Below, piece after piece: positions 8,426 through 15,964 of a DNA stretch of 22,552 bases. The stretch comes from SCUN01 sp964343975 (GTDB lineage: Bacteria; Acidobacteriota; Vicinamibacteria; Vicinamibacterales; SCN-69-37). Position 1 is the first letter of the stretch. Each line of letters opens with the position of its first letter. The stretch covers positions 1 through 22,552 of the forward strand of contig CAYFLU010000035.1 in the NCBI GenBank assembly GCA_964343975.1. Direction: 5' to 3'. The notes beneath the pieces were generated by a model. That model did not search any database, had not been told where the DNA came from, and was given only the letters and a program-made list of their open reading frames with translations. The position numbers were made by a program, and so were the translations under genes.

Positions 8426-10077
8426 GGTGGCTCCAGTCGTACTCCGGCGTCCGTTCGGCGCTCGAGGGCGGCGTGACTCGCGAAGACGAGGCGTTCGCCT
8501 ACCGTCACGCCTATTGCTACGCGCTCTCGCGCCTGCAGGCGCATCCATCGACCTCGGCGCGGCTCGTGCTCGCGCGTGACCCGCGCCCGTCCGGTGGCGC
8601 CATCGCGGCCGCGCAGGCTCGCGGCCTCGCGCGCGCGTGCCACGACCTGGGCGTCTCACTCGACCTGCTCCGCCTCGGCGTCGTCACCACGCCCGTGTGG
8701 CAGCACGCGGTGCGGCAGTTCGAGGCGCACGGCGGCGTGATGATCACCGCCAGTCACAACCCGATCACCGACAACGGCTGGAAATACGCCACGGGCATCG
8801 AGACGTTCGGCGTCGACCCAGCGCCGCCGGGCGCGCTCTTGTCGGCAGCCGAGATGGGCCATCTCATCCGCGCCGCCAATGCCTTCTCGCCGGCCGTGAT
8901 CGACGATGCCACGGCTGGGATCGTGATCGAAGAAGATGGGGCGATTCGCGAGGCGGCGATCGCGCACTACCTCGGCTTCATCGCGAGCGCTTATCGCGCA
9001 TCGGCACCGGGCGCGCGCGTGGTCGTGGATCCGAACGGCGGCGCGGCGTCGACGATTGCCGCGCGGGCGTTTGCCGCGCTCGGCGTGGAGCCGATCGTCA
9101 TCAATGCCACGGAAGGCGCGGTGGCGCACGAGATCGACGTCGAGCAGGTGCGCGGCGACGGCACCCACGTGCTGCACGATCTGGCGGAGCGGGTGCGCCG
9201 CGAGGGCGCGCTCTTCGGCCTCGCGTACGACTTCGACGCGGACCGCGGCAACCTCACGTTCGTGGACGCGAATGGCGCGGCGCAGATTCCCTCACCGCAG
9301 GCGGCCGCCGCGATCAACACGGCCATCGCGCTGGCGGTGCACGTGCGGAGCGGTGACACGCGCCCGGCTGTGGTCATCGCCAGCGACGCCACGTCGTGCC
9401 GCGTGCGACAGATCGCCGCGGCGTTCGGCGCGGCCGTCGTCGAGGTCGAGACGGGTGAGATCAACGTCGTCACCGCGATGCGCGACGAGGAGCGCCGCGG
9501 ACGCCGCGCGGTCGTCGGCGTCGAGGGCCCGAACGGTGGCACGATCTTCGCGGGGACCACGTGTCGCGACGGCTCACTCGTCGGTGCGGGTGCATTGCTC
9601 GCGGCCGCCGACGCGGAACTGCGCGACATCATCGCGCGCACGCTCGCGCCGGGCACGGCCATGGCACCCGGCCTCTCCGGCTGCATGGCGATGCTGCCGG
9701 CGCAGCGCTCGATCATGCGCAAGTGCGCGGCGCCGGCCGACTGGGCCGCCACCGTCGCGCATCTGGACGCGGCGTTCCCGCGCGCGTTCGCGCAGGGCCG
9801 CGCGGGCACCTGGGCCGGGTTCGAGATCGTCTACTCCTACACGCGCTACTCCGGCCCTGACAAACCGGCCGCGGCCGGCTATGGCTGGAAGGCGCGCCTC
9901 ACGCGCCCTGGCGCGGACGGCTTCCTCTGGATCCGCGGATCCAAGACCGAAATCGGCGTCGCGCGCGTCGTCGGCGACGGGCCCGACGAGACCACGGCGC
10001 GCGCGCTCGTCGATCTCGGCCGGGAATTGCTCGAGTCCAGAGAACCCGGGCGACTCATTGGAGCCCTGGACCTTTAG
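8422..10077 (+). CDS. Alpha-D-phosphohexomutase (phosphoglucosamine/phosphomannomutase-like)
   Basis: The 551-residue protein carries all four family motifs: the phosphoserine loop TASHNP with Ser111, the Mg site DFDADRGN (Asp270, Asp272, Asp274), the sugar loop EGPNGG at about 368-373, and the phosphate-binding RGSKTE at about 505-510. The family interconverts hexose 1- and 6-phosphates for cell-wall or glycan precursors. The sugar loop is not a textbook GlmM or ManB signature, and the protein is about 100 residues longer than GlmM, so the exact substrate is open. The start is GTG 8422 within a GTGA overlap with metX. The last residues (GALDL) and the TAG stop come from a REP element at 10060-10086, so the native C-terminus may have been replaced. 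Confidence 0.87.
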   Translation: MRWLQSYSGVRSALEGGVTREDEAFAYRHAYCYALSRLQAHPSTSARLVLARDPRPSGGAIAAAQARGLARACHDLGVSLDLLRLGVVTTPVWQHAVRQFEAHGGVMITASHNPITDNGWKYATGIETFGVDPAPPGALLSAAEMGHLIRAANAFSPAVIDDATAGIVIEEDGAIREAAIAHYLGFIASAYRASAPGARVVVDPNGGAASTIAARAFAALGVEPIVINATEGAVAHEIDVEQVRGDGTHVLHDLAERVRREGALFGLAYDFDADRGNLTFVDANGAAQIPSPQAAAAINTAIALAVHVRSGDTRPAVVIASDATSCRVRQIAAAFGAAVVEVETGEINVVTAMRDEERRGRRAVVGVEGPNGGTIFAGTTCRDGSLVGAGALLAAADAELRDIIARTLAPGTAMAPGLSGCMAMLPAQRSIMRKCAAPADWAATVAHLDAAFPRAFAQGRAGTWAGFEIVYSYTRYSGPDKPAAAGYGWKARLTRPGADGFLWIRGSKTEIGVARVVGDGPDETTARALVDLGRELLESREPGRLIGALDL

Positions 10078-10170
10078 GTCCAGGGTCACCGCAGCTCAAT
10101 GGAGCCCCGGACCTTTAGGTCCAGAGTCACCGCAGCTCAATGGAGCCCTGGACCTTTAGGTCCAGGGTTC
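10060..10170 (+). repeat. Three REP palindromes in direct tandem, 41-bp period
   Basis: Copies begin at 10060, 10101 and 10142. Each has a GGAG head followed by a palindrome centred on ACCTTTAGGT; copy 1 has a perfect 10-bp stem (10064-10073 with 10076-10085). Between palindromes is the spacer TCACCGCAGCTCAAT, which the third copy loses. The first copy supplies the phosphohexomutase stop codon. A GGAG head followed by a hairpin is the known form of RAYT-associated REPs. Confidence 0.9.
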
Positions 10171-10205
10171 ACGGATGCACCCGGGACCTAAAGGTCCCGG
10201 GCTCC
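10142..10205. repeat. Left REPIN (inverted REP pair)
   Basis: The plus-oriented REP at 10142 pairs with an oppositely oriented REP at 10180-10205 (palindrome 10180-10201, then CTCC). The two are separated by a short spacer, giving a unit of about 64 bp with GGAG heads at both outer ends. This is the REPIN arrangement. The inverted copy contains the stop codon of the RAYT gene (10188-10190), and a degenerate half copy follows at 10206-10220 inside the RAYT coding sequence. Confidence 0.85.
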
Positions 10206-10697
10206 AAGGTCCCGAGCTCCACGTCCAGCGAACTCCAGCAGCTCGTCGCGCGAGTAGAGGGGCGATCCCCAGAAGGGATACGCGCGCACGTCGTTACACA
10301 ACTTCGCTCGAACCGGGTTCTCGATCAGATAGCGCAGCACGGGGAACAGATCTTCGCCATTCCTGAGCGTTCGATCGAAGTAACTCGGCTGCCACAGCAA
10401 CCTGCCGGTCTCGCGCCTGTAGTGAAAGCTCGACCTCTGCTTCGACAGGCGGACGAATTCCGCCACCTGTTTCACATCACCAGACTCGACGAGCAGATGT
10501 ACATGGTCGGGCATGACGCAGTACGCAAGAACTGCGACATCAGAGGCCCCGGCTACTGTCAGAAACTGCCGCACAACGGGATCGACGGTGCTGGAGGCGA
10601 CGAACACCGCGCGACGTTCCCTGCAGCAAATCGTCAGGAAATGACGTCCCGTTCCGCGCGCGTCGAGTTGGGTGAGACGATGCGGATGCCGATACAC
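10188..10697 (-). CDS. REP-associated tyrosine transposase (RAYT, Y1/HUH family)
   Basis: The 169-residue protein belongs to the IS200-like Y1 transposase superfamily. The HUH motif appears as YCVMPDHVHLLVE. The segment WQPSYFDRTLRNGEDL carries the expected catalytic tyrosine, followed by RYLIENPVRAKL, a hallmark of the RAYT branch. Y1 enzymes nick single-stranded DNA through a phosphotyrosine bond; RAYTs act on REP/REPIN hairpins and usually stay as single vertically inherited genes. The start is GTG 10697 just before YRHPHRLTQLDARGTGRHF. The C-terminus ends in two copies of GARDL encoded by REP sequence, and its TAG stop lies within an inverted REP. REPs flank both sides, which strongly supports the functional link. 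Confidence 0.9.
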   Translation of the reverse strand: MYRHPHRLTQLDARGTGRHFLTICCRERRAVFVASSTVDPVVRQFLTVAGASDVAVLAYCVMPDHVHLLVESGDVKQVAEFVRLSKQRSSFHYRRETGRLLWQPSYFDRTLRNGEDLFPVLRYLIENPVRAKLCNDVRAYPFWGSPLYSRDELLEFAGRGARDLGARDL

Positions 10698-10737
10698 ATC
10701 GGCTCTGCGTGCAGCATCTGTGCCGAGATGAAGTGCA

Positions 10738-10763
10738 CCCGGGACCTAAAGGTCCCGGGCTCC
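10738..10763 (-). repeat. Single REP, inverted orientation, upstream of the RAYT start
   Basis: The palindrome CCCGGGACCT-AA-AGGTCCCGGG is followed by CTCC. It lies about 40 bp upstream of the RAYT start codon, so it could act on RAYT expression as well as being a substrate. A degraded GGAG-less half-like stretch (GTCTCGGGCTGCTC) follows at 10767-10780. Confidence 0.85.
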
Positions 10764-10783
10764 AGAGTCTCGGGCTGCTCATT

Positions 10784-10846
10784 GGAGCCCTGGACCTTTA
10801 GGTCCAGGATTCATGAGTGCCCCGGGACCTAAAGGTCCCGGGCTCC
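10784..10846. repeat. Right REPIN (inverted REP pair)
   Basis: A plus-oriented REP at 10784-10808 is followed by an inverted REP at 10821-10846 (palindrome 10821-10842, then CTCC). The 63-bp unit matches the left REPIN closely. The inverted copy supplies the last codons and the stop (10829-10831) of the M24 peptidase gene. Confidence 0.85.
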
Positions 10847-12256
10847 ACGAGCATTCACCAGAAACAGCTGGTCCTGGCGCTTGAGGGCCCAGCGGGTTTT
10901 GCCGTCGGCGCCGACGATCATGTCTTCTTCCTGCGCCATGCGCACCGGCTGACCGCCCCACTCGGGCACAGGCGTCGTGGCCTGGAGTTCGATCGAGAAC
11001 CACATCGACGGAATGACCCTCGCGTCGCCACGGCCGGGCACGCCGCCCTGCAGGTCCCACAAACCGATGAGCGGGCCGGCGCCGTGGCCGTTGAGGCCAA
11101 TCGGATGTGAATACATCGTGCCGGTGATGCCCTTCGCCTTCATGCGATCGAGCACGGACTTCAGCACCTCATTGCCCGTGCGACCCGGCTTGATCTCTTC
11201 CATCGCGATGTCCTGCATCGCGTTCGCATTCGCCAGCGCCTTCTTCAATCCCGCCGGCGCATCCGTCTCGCCGGGCTTGAGCACGTAGGCCATGTGCTGC
11301 GTGTCCGTGTTGAGGCGCGCCACCGTGATGCCGACGTCGCAGTGCAGCACATCGCCCGGCAGGATCACCGGATCGTCGCCCGTGTCGGCCACGCCCTGCC
11401 GCTGCACTTCGATGCTCGGCTGGAACCACGTGCCGAGGCCCTGATCGTTCACGCGCTGCCGCCACCACCACACGAGATCACTCGCGCGCGTCTGCCCCGT
11501 CACGATCACTTTCTCCGAGAACATCGTCTGCGTCATCTGCCAGACGAGCGCCGTCATCTTGTTGAAGAACTGCTCTTCCTCGGGCAGGCGCGACGCGATC
11601 AGCTCGAGCGGCAGACCTTCCGCGTCTTTGAACTTCGCCGACCACGCCGGACCGAGTGCCGCGCTCATGCCCTGCAGTTCGCCGCTCGACAACCCGTCGG
11701 TGAACGCAAACACGGTGGATCGATCGATGCCGATCACCTTCGGCTTGCGGTCTTCGACCGCGCTCTTCAGCAACTGCCACTGCTCGTCGCCCCACAGCTC
11801 TGCCTGACGTCCCCCCGGCTGCGGCGCCACCGCGCGCGTCGAGGCCTTCGTGTCGTACACGCCGCCCTGCGACGTGCCGCCGAGCGCGATGCGCTCCACG
11901 CAGTTCGGCGCCACCGGCGCATTCGCGGCCGCGCACTTGTCGAAGAACACGTAGATGGTGCGACGGCGCGCCGCGAACGTCTCGGGCGCGACGATGGCCG
12001 GAAACACCGGGTCTTCGTTGTACTCGCGCATCGGCACCACCCACAGATCGATGCCTTGCTTGCGCATCAGCGCGGGCAGAAACGTGTCGATCCGTTTCTT
12101 CAGCCACGCCTGCTGCATGGCCGCCTGCTCGCGTAGCGAACCGAACGGACGATCCGCCGCCGGCAACGCGCCGGGCGAGAGACGTTCCTGAGCCGAAAGT
12201 GACGACGTGACGAGCACGACCGCGAGTGCGGCCACACGAAGGGCGCGAGCAGTCAT
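10829..12256 (-). CDS. Secreted M24 metallopeptidase (Xaa-Pro aminopeptidase-like)
   Basis: The product has 475 residues. A signal peptide runs to about residue 23 (VTSSLSAQE). The C-terminal pita-bread domain shows the five M24 metal ligands in order: Asp307 (HCDVGI), Asp318 (NTDTQH), a His in SHPIGLNGHG (384 or 391), Glu423 (SIELQ) and Glu443 or Glu444 (AQEED). M24 enzymes remove N-terminal residues, commonly before proline. A longer open frame exists upstream, but ATG 12256 is chosen because it begins the signal peptide and a TATTCT box lies 7 nt before it. The C-terminus (GARDL) and the TAG stop come from a REP, so the tail is probably secondary. It diverges from the M28B peptidase gene, with about 70 bp between them. 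Confidence 0.88.
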   Translation of the reverse strand: MTARALRVAALAVVLVTSSLSAQERLSPGALPAADRPFGSLREQAAMQQAWLKKRIDTFLPALMRKQGIDLWVVPMREYNEDPVFPAIVAPETFAARRRTIYVFFDKCAAANAPVAPNCVERIALGGTSQGGVYDTKASTRAVAPQPGGRQAELWGDEQWQLLKSAVEDRKPKVIGIDRSTVFAFTDGLSSGELQGMSAALGPAWSAKFKDAEGLPLELIASRLPEEEQFFNKMTALVWQMTQTMFSEKVIVTGQTRASDLVWWWRQRVNDQGLGTWFQPSIEVQRQGVADTGDDPVILPGDVLHCDVGITVARLNTDTQHMAYVLKPGETDAPAGLKKALANANAMQDIAMEEIKPGRTGNEVLKSVLDRMKAKGITGTMYSHPIGLNGHGAGPLIGLWDLQGGVPGRGDARVIPSMWFSIELQATTPVPEWGGQPVRMAQEEDMIVGADGKTRWALKRQDQLFLVNARGARDL

Positions 12257-12263
12257 GCGCCGG

Positions 12264-12269
12264 AGAATA
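12264..12269 (-). promoter_or_regulatory. -10-like box TATTCT, 7 nt before the M24 peptidase ATG
   Basis: Read on the minus strand, TATTCT is followed by 7 nt and the ATG at 12256. This is the same geometry as at 3761 and 14788, suggesting a leaderless start. It matches the -10 consensus at only four of six positions. Confidence 0.3.
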
Positions 12270-12326
12270 TCACTGCGGAACCACTGCTTTGCTTCCATCC
12301 CCATCTGCCGCACAATGACCTTCACC

Positions 12327-14486
12327 ATGCGACGCACCGCCATCGTCCTCACCGCCATCGTCACCGCCTCGCTCGCGTTCGTGCACGCGCAGTCCGCGCC
12401 GCCGGCCGGCTTCAGCAAGGCCTCCGCGGACGCGAATGCCAGGTTCGAGAAGATCGTGCTCGACACGCCGACGCCGGCGAATGCGCGCAAATGGTTGCAG
12501 GCGCTGACCGACGAACCGCACGTCGCCGGCACGCCCCAAGAGAAGAAGGTGGCCGACTACGTAGCCGCGCGCTTCAAGGAGTTCGGCCTCGAGACCGAGA
12601 CGGTGAAGTACGACGTCTTCATCAACCACCCGTTCGAGGTGTCGCTGCAGATGATCGCGCCGGTGAAACAGGAGCTGTCGCTCGTCGAAGACAGCTACCC
12701 GCAGGATCGCAACGCGTCGATGTTCAAGGAATTTCCGGCCTTCCACGGCTACGGCGCAAGCGGCCACGCTACGGGTGAAGTGGTGTACGTGAACTACGGC
12801 TCACCCGGCGACTATGACCGGCTGGCGTCGATGGGACTCTCGGTGGAGGGCCGCATCGCACTCGTGCGCTACGGCGGCGCGTTCCGCGGATTGAAAGTGA
12901 AAGAAGCGCAGGACCACGGCGCGCTCGGCGTCCTCATCATGAGCGACCCGGCCGACGATGGGTACATGAAGGGGGATGTGTATCCGGATGGCCCGATGCG
13001 TCCGCCGTCCGCAGTGCAGCGCGGGTCGGTGTTGTTCCTCTCGACGGAGCCCGGGGATCCGTCGACGCCTGGCGGCGTTGCGTCCACGGCCACGGCCAAA
13101 CGCATCACGCGCGCTGAGATGAAGAACGTGCCGAAGATTCCATCGCTGCCGATCTCCTATCGCGAAGCCGAGAAGATCCTGCGACAGATGGGCGGCCAGC
13201 GCGTGCCCGATGACTGGCAGGGCGGCCTGCCCTTCACGTATCACGCCGGTCCCGGTGGCGCCGTCGTCACGATGAACGTGTCCATGGACGAAGGCCTCAA
13301 GCCGATCTACGACGTCGTCGCGAAGATTCCCGGCACGACGGATCAGGTCGTGATCTTTGGCAATCACCGTGATGCGTGGACGCCGGGCGCCGTGGATCCG
13401 AACTCGGGCACCGCGGCCATGCTCGAAGCGGCGCGCGCGCTGAGCGCAGCGGCCAAGGCGGGATGGAAGCCGAAGCGCACGATCCTGTTCTGCTCGTGGG
13501 ACGCGGAAGAGTACGGTCTCGTCGGCTCCACCGAATGGGCCGAAGAACATGCGGCGATGCTGCAGCAGAAGGCCGTCGCCTATATCAATGTCGACACGGC
13601 GGTGACCGGCTCGACGTTCGGCGCGTCGGGCACGCCGTCCTTGCGTGATGTGGTGCGTGAGGTGGCCGCGCTCATCCCGGAGCCGAAGAACGGCGGCACG
13701 GTGGGCGCCGCGTGGGAAGCGCGTGCGAAGTCGAGCTGGGCGCAGGCCACGCCGGTCAATCTCGACGGCGCCGACAAGACGTTCGACCTGCAGCTCGGTC
13801 GCCTCGGCTCGGGATCCGACTACACCGCATTCCTCGATTTCCTCGGCGTGCCGTCCACCGACATGGGCTTCAACGGCAGCTACGGCGTGTATCACTCGGT
13901 GTACGACAACTTCCGGTGGATGTCGCTCTTCGGCGATCCGGAGTTCATCTACCATCAGGCCGCAGCGCGCATGCTCGGCCTGCTCACGATGCGCGTGGCC
14001 ACCGCCGACGTGGCGCCGCTCACCTTCTCGAGCTACGGCCGCGCGCTGATGGACGACATCGACGAGATCCGCACGGACGTCGCGAAGCGCGCGCGCACCG
14101 CGGGCGCCAATGCCTTCGCGCCCGACTTCGCGCCGATTGTGGCGGCAATCAAGAAGCTCGACACCGCCGGCAAAGCCGCCGATGCGGCCGCCGCGAAGGT
14201 GGCCGCTTCGGGCGATGCGAACGCGGCCCTGAAGATGAGCGACGCGCTCACGCAGGTCGAGCGCGCGTTCCTCAACCCGCAGGGCCTGCCCGGCCGCGCG
14301 TGGTTCAAGCACCAGCTCATCGGCCCGGGCCTCACGACCGGTTACGCGCCGTGGCCGTTCCCGGCGCTGCGCGAAGCGGTCGAAAAGCGCGACCGGGCGA
14401 TGTTCGATGCGGAAGCGAAGAAGATCATCGCGGCACTCGATGCGGGCACGGCGAAGCTGAACACGGCCGCGGCGCTCGGAAAGTAA
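12327..14486 (+). CDS. Secreted M28B peptidase, glutamate carboxypeptidase II/transferrin-receptor-like
   Basis: The product has 719 residues: a signal peptide (about 1-21, ending AFVHAQ), a protease-associated domain at about 110-290, the M28 catalytic core at about 320-580 and a transferrin-receptor-like dimerisation domain at the C-terminus. The zinc ligands read as His347, Asp357, Glu395, Asp423 and His523, with Glu394 as catalytic base. Their spacings are identical to human GCPII (His377, Asp387, Glu425, Asp453, His553, Glu424). The family cleaves C-terminal acidic residues or acts as a general aminopeptidase or carboxypeptidase; specificity is unknown here. ATG 12327 starts a clean signal peptide with a CACAAT box 10 nt upstream; ATG 12315 in the same frame is the alternative. 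Confidence 0.92.
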   Translation: MRRTAIVLTAIVTASLAFVHAQSAPPAGFSKASADANARFEKIVLDTPTPANARKWLQALTDEPHVAGTPQEKKVADYVAARFKEFGLETETVKYDVFINHPFEVSLQMIAPVKQELSLVEDSYPQDRNASMFKEFPAFHGYGASGHATGEVVYVNYGSPGDYDRLASMGLSVEGRIALVRYGGAFRGLKVKEAQDHGALGVLIMSDPADDGYMKGDVYPDGPMRPPSAVQRGSVLFLSTEPGDPSTPGGVASTATAKRITRAEMKNVPKIPSLPISYREAEKILRQMGGQRVPDDWQGGLPFTYHAGPGGAVVTMNVSMDEGLKPIYDVVAKIPGTTDQVVIFGNHRDAWTPGAVDPNSGTAAMLEAARALSAAAKAGWKPKRTILFCSWDAEEYGLVGSTEWAEEHAAMLQQKAVAYINVDTAVTGSTFGASGTPSLRDVVREVAALIPEPKNGGTVGAAWEARAKSSWAQATPVNLDGADKTFDLQLGRLGSGSDYTAFLDFLGVPSTDMGFNGSYGVYHSVYDNFRWMSLFGDPEFIYHQAAARMLGLLTMRVATADVAPLTFSSYGRALMDDIDEIRTDVAKRARTAGANAFAPDFAPIVAAIKKLDTAGKAADAAAAKVAASGDANAALKMSDALTQVERAFLNPQGLPGRAWFKHQLIGPGLTTGYAPWPFPALREAVEKRDRAMFDAEAKKIIAALDAGTAKLNTAAALGK

Positions 14487-14562
14487 CAGGGCGATTCACC
14501 GTGAAGGCATGAAGTAAGCGCTTCTCTCGCAGAGAACGCAGAGAACACAGAGCAAGCGGCAC

Positions 14563-14703
14563 GGGCCTGGTGGCCCGGCGAAGCCGGGCGTGGAACGTGA
14601 GGGGCACGGCGGAAACGAGAGAGGCACAGGAATGCAGAGCCTCTCTCGTTTCCGCCGTGCCCCTCACGTTCCCGGCCGCCCCTCCGGGGCGACCACCAGG
14701 CCC
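14563..14703. repeat. Long inverted-repeat element with embedded hairpins (second REPIN-like or MITE-like family)
   Basis: Outer 11-bp perfect terminal inverted repeats (GGGCCTGGTGG at 14563-14573; complement at 14693-14703) enclose a small hairpin on each side: CCCGGC-GAA-GCCGGG at 14574-14588 and GCCCC-TCC-GGGGC at 14678-14690. Inside these, a perfect 34-bp inverted pair (14592-14625 with 14639-14672) surrounds a 13-nt loop (14626-14638). The sequence is unrelated to the GGAG REPs at 10060-10846. GTGG plus a hairpin at each end recalls REPIN organisation, but the 34-bp inner arms are longer than usual. Confidence 0.85.
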
Positions 14704-14787
14704 TCGCAGCTCTTCTCTCCGCGTGACTCCGCGGCTCCGCGTGCGGCGGTCTTCTCTCCACGTACCGTCACGTGCTCCACAGTTGAC

Positions 14788-14793
14788 TACAAT
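14788..14793 (+). promoter_or_regulatory. -10-like box TACAAT, 7 nt before the PLP-enzyme ATG
   Basis: TACAAT matches the -10 consensus at five of six positions and ends 7 nt before ATG 14801, so transcription is expected to begin at the initiator. There is no Shine-Dalgarno sequence. No good -35 is seen at normal spacing. Confidence 0.5.
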
Positions 14794-14800
14794 CTCTGGG

Positions 14801-15952
14801 ATGACTCTTCAGGATCTGCGGACACCGTTTGCCTTCCTCGATGCCACGCGCGTCCGCGCCAACATTCAGACGATGGCGCAGCGCGCCGACGCGGCGCGCG
14901 TACGGTTGCGGCCGCACGCGAAGACGCACAAGTCGATCGAGATCGCGCGCTGGCAGATCGAAGCCGGCGCCGTCGGCATCTGCTGCGCGAAGCTCGGCGA
15001 AGCCGAAGTGTTCGCCGACGCCGGCATCGCCGACATCCGCCTGCCCTATCCGGTCCACCCGATCAACGCCGATCGCGTGATCGCGCTCCTCGCCAAAACC
15101 CGCCTCTCGATCATCGTCGACGACGTGGCGGTGGCCGAGGGGTGGTCGCGCGCGATGACGGCGGCCGGCAAGACACTCGATGTGCTGGTGAAAGTCGATG
15201 TCGGGTTCCATCGCTGCGGTATCAACCCGGCCGCGGCGGATGCCGCGCATCGCGTGGCGCACGTCGCGCAGTTGCCGGGCCTGAACTTCCGCGGCCTCCT
15301 GAGTCACGCGGGACACGCGTACCACGCGGGTTCCGAGATGGAACTCGAGCACATCGCCATCCGCGAAGCCGAGATGCTCCGCGACCTCGCCACGCAGGTC
15401 GCCGCGATGGGCATCGCGATTCCTGAAATCAGCGTCGGCTCCACGCCGACCGCGCGCTACATCGACAAGCAGGTCGCGATCCCGAAGGCCATGGACGATG
15501 CTCCGGCGTTCATCCCGACCGAGATGCGTCCAGGCAACTACGTGTTCTTCGACCGCACGCAGACCGGGCTCAACGCGGCATCGCTCGACACGTGCGCACT
15601 CTTCATCAGCGCGATGGTCGTGTCTCGGCCGGCACCCGAGCGCGTGATCCTCGACTGCGGCGCAAAGACACTCGCGCTCGACGGCGCGCGCGGCTTCTCG
15701 TCACTCCCCGGCCACGGCCTGGTGATCCTGCCCGACGGCACACCCGATCCGACGCTCGTGATCGAACGACTGAGCGAAGAACACGCCACCGTGAAAGCCA
15801 CCGCGCCGACGCGCCTCCAGACCGGCGATCGCGTGCGCGTGCTGCCGAATCACTCGTGCGTTGTGACGAACCTGATGGACGAGCTCGTCATGGCGGAGGG
15901 CACGACCGTGACCGGCCGAATCCGTGTGGCAGCCCGCGGCCGGATCAGCTAG
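14801..15952 (+). CDS. D-threonine aldolase/D-serine dehydratase-like PLP enzyme (alanine racemase N-terminal fold)
   Basis: The 383-residue cytoplasmic protein has a fold-type III PLP barrel followed by a beta C-terminal domain. The PLP lysine is Lys41 in RPHAKTHK. The pair His351-x-Cys353 in LPNHSC resembles the zinc site of D-serine dehydratases, whereas D-threonine aldolases usually show His plus Asp, so both activities remain possible. D-serine dehydratase gives pyruvate and ammonia; D-threonine aldolase gives glycine and acetaldehyde. The start at ATG 14801 is set by the TACAAT box and by the conserved LQDLRTPFAFLD opening. Its TAG stop overlaps the -10-like box of the downstream BMC shell gene, whose ATG is 12 nt further on, so the genes are closely associated. 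Confidence 0.88.
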   Translation: MTLQDLRTPFAFLDATRVRANIQTMAQRADAARVRLRPHAKTHKSIEIARWQIEAGAVGICCAKLGEAEVFADAGIADIRLPYPVHPINADRVIALLAKTRLSIIVDDVAVAEGWSRAMTAAGKTLDVLVKVDVGFHRCGINPAAADAAHRVAHVAQLPGLNFRGLLSHAGHAYHAGSEMELEHIAIREAEMLRDLATQVAAMGIAIPEISVGSTPTARYIDKQVAIPKAMDDAPAFIPTEMRPGNYVFFDRTQTGLNAASLDTCALFISAMVVSRPAPERVILDCGAKTLALDGARGFSSLPGHGLVILPDGTPDPTLVIERLSEEHATVKATAPTRLQTGDRVRVLPNHSCVVTNLMDELVMAEGTTVTGRIRVAARGRIS

Positions 15953-15955
15953 AAT
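15950..15955 (+). promoter_or_regulatory. -10-like box TAGAAT overlapping the upstream stop codon, 9 nt before the BMC gene
   Basis: TAGAAT begins with the TAG stop of the PLP enzyme gene and ends 9 nt before ATG 15965. It could give the shell protein its own near-leaderless transcript in addition to readthrough from upstream. Confidence 0.4.
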
Positions 15956-15964
15956 GTGAGATCT

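Larger units (their letters stand above)
14487..14800. other. Intergenic stretch of 314 bp without a gene
   Basis: I see no credible gene here. It holds a 9-bp tandem (CGCAGAGAA-like, 14528-14552), a long inverted-repeat element (14563-14703), a TTCTCTCC/CTCCGCG-type flank (14711-14760) and the -10-like box of the next gene (14788-14793). The purine-rich CAGAGAACGCAGAGAAC wording resembles intergenic repeats common in environmental GC-rich genomes; that is recollection, not a search. Confidence 0.7.

Noticed and set aside
8936..10159. A 407-codon plus-strand open frame overlapping the phosphohexomutase and the REPs
   Set aside because: It is out of frame with a clear family protein and consists mostly of Arg/Ser/Ala; no motif is present.
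10060..10182. CRISPR array
   Set aside because: The units are palindromes with identical spacers, in tandem next to a RAYT gene, so they are REPs.
10188..10697. Active IS200/IS605 insertion sequence
   Set aside because: There is no TnpB and no IS200-type ends. The C-terminal motifs and flanking REPs fit a RAYT.
12801..14312. A 503-codon open frame on the minus strand
   Set aside because: It is antisense to the M28B peptidase, whose catalytic residues are intact. The translation is Arg/His-rich shadow sequence.
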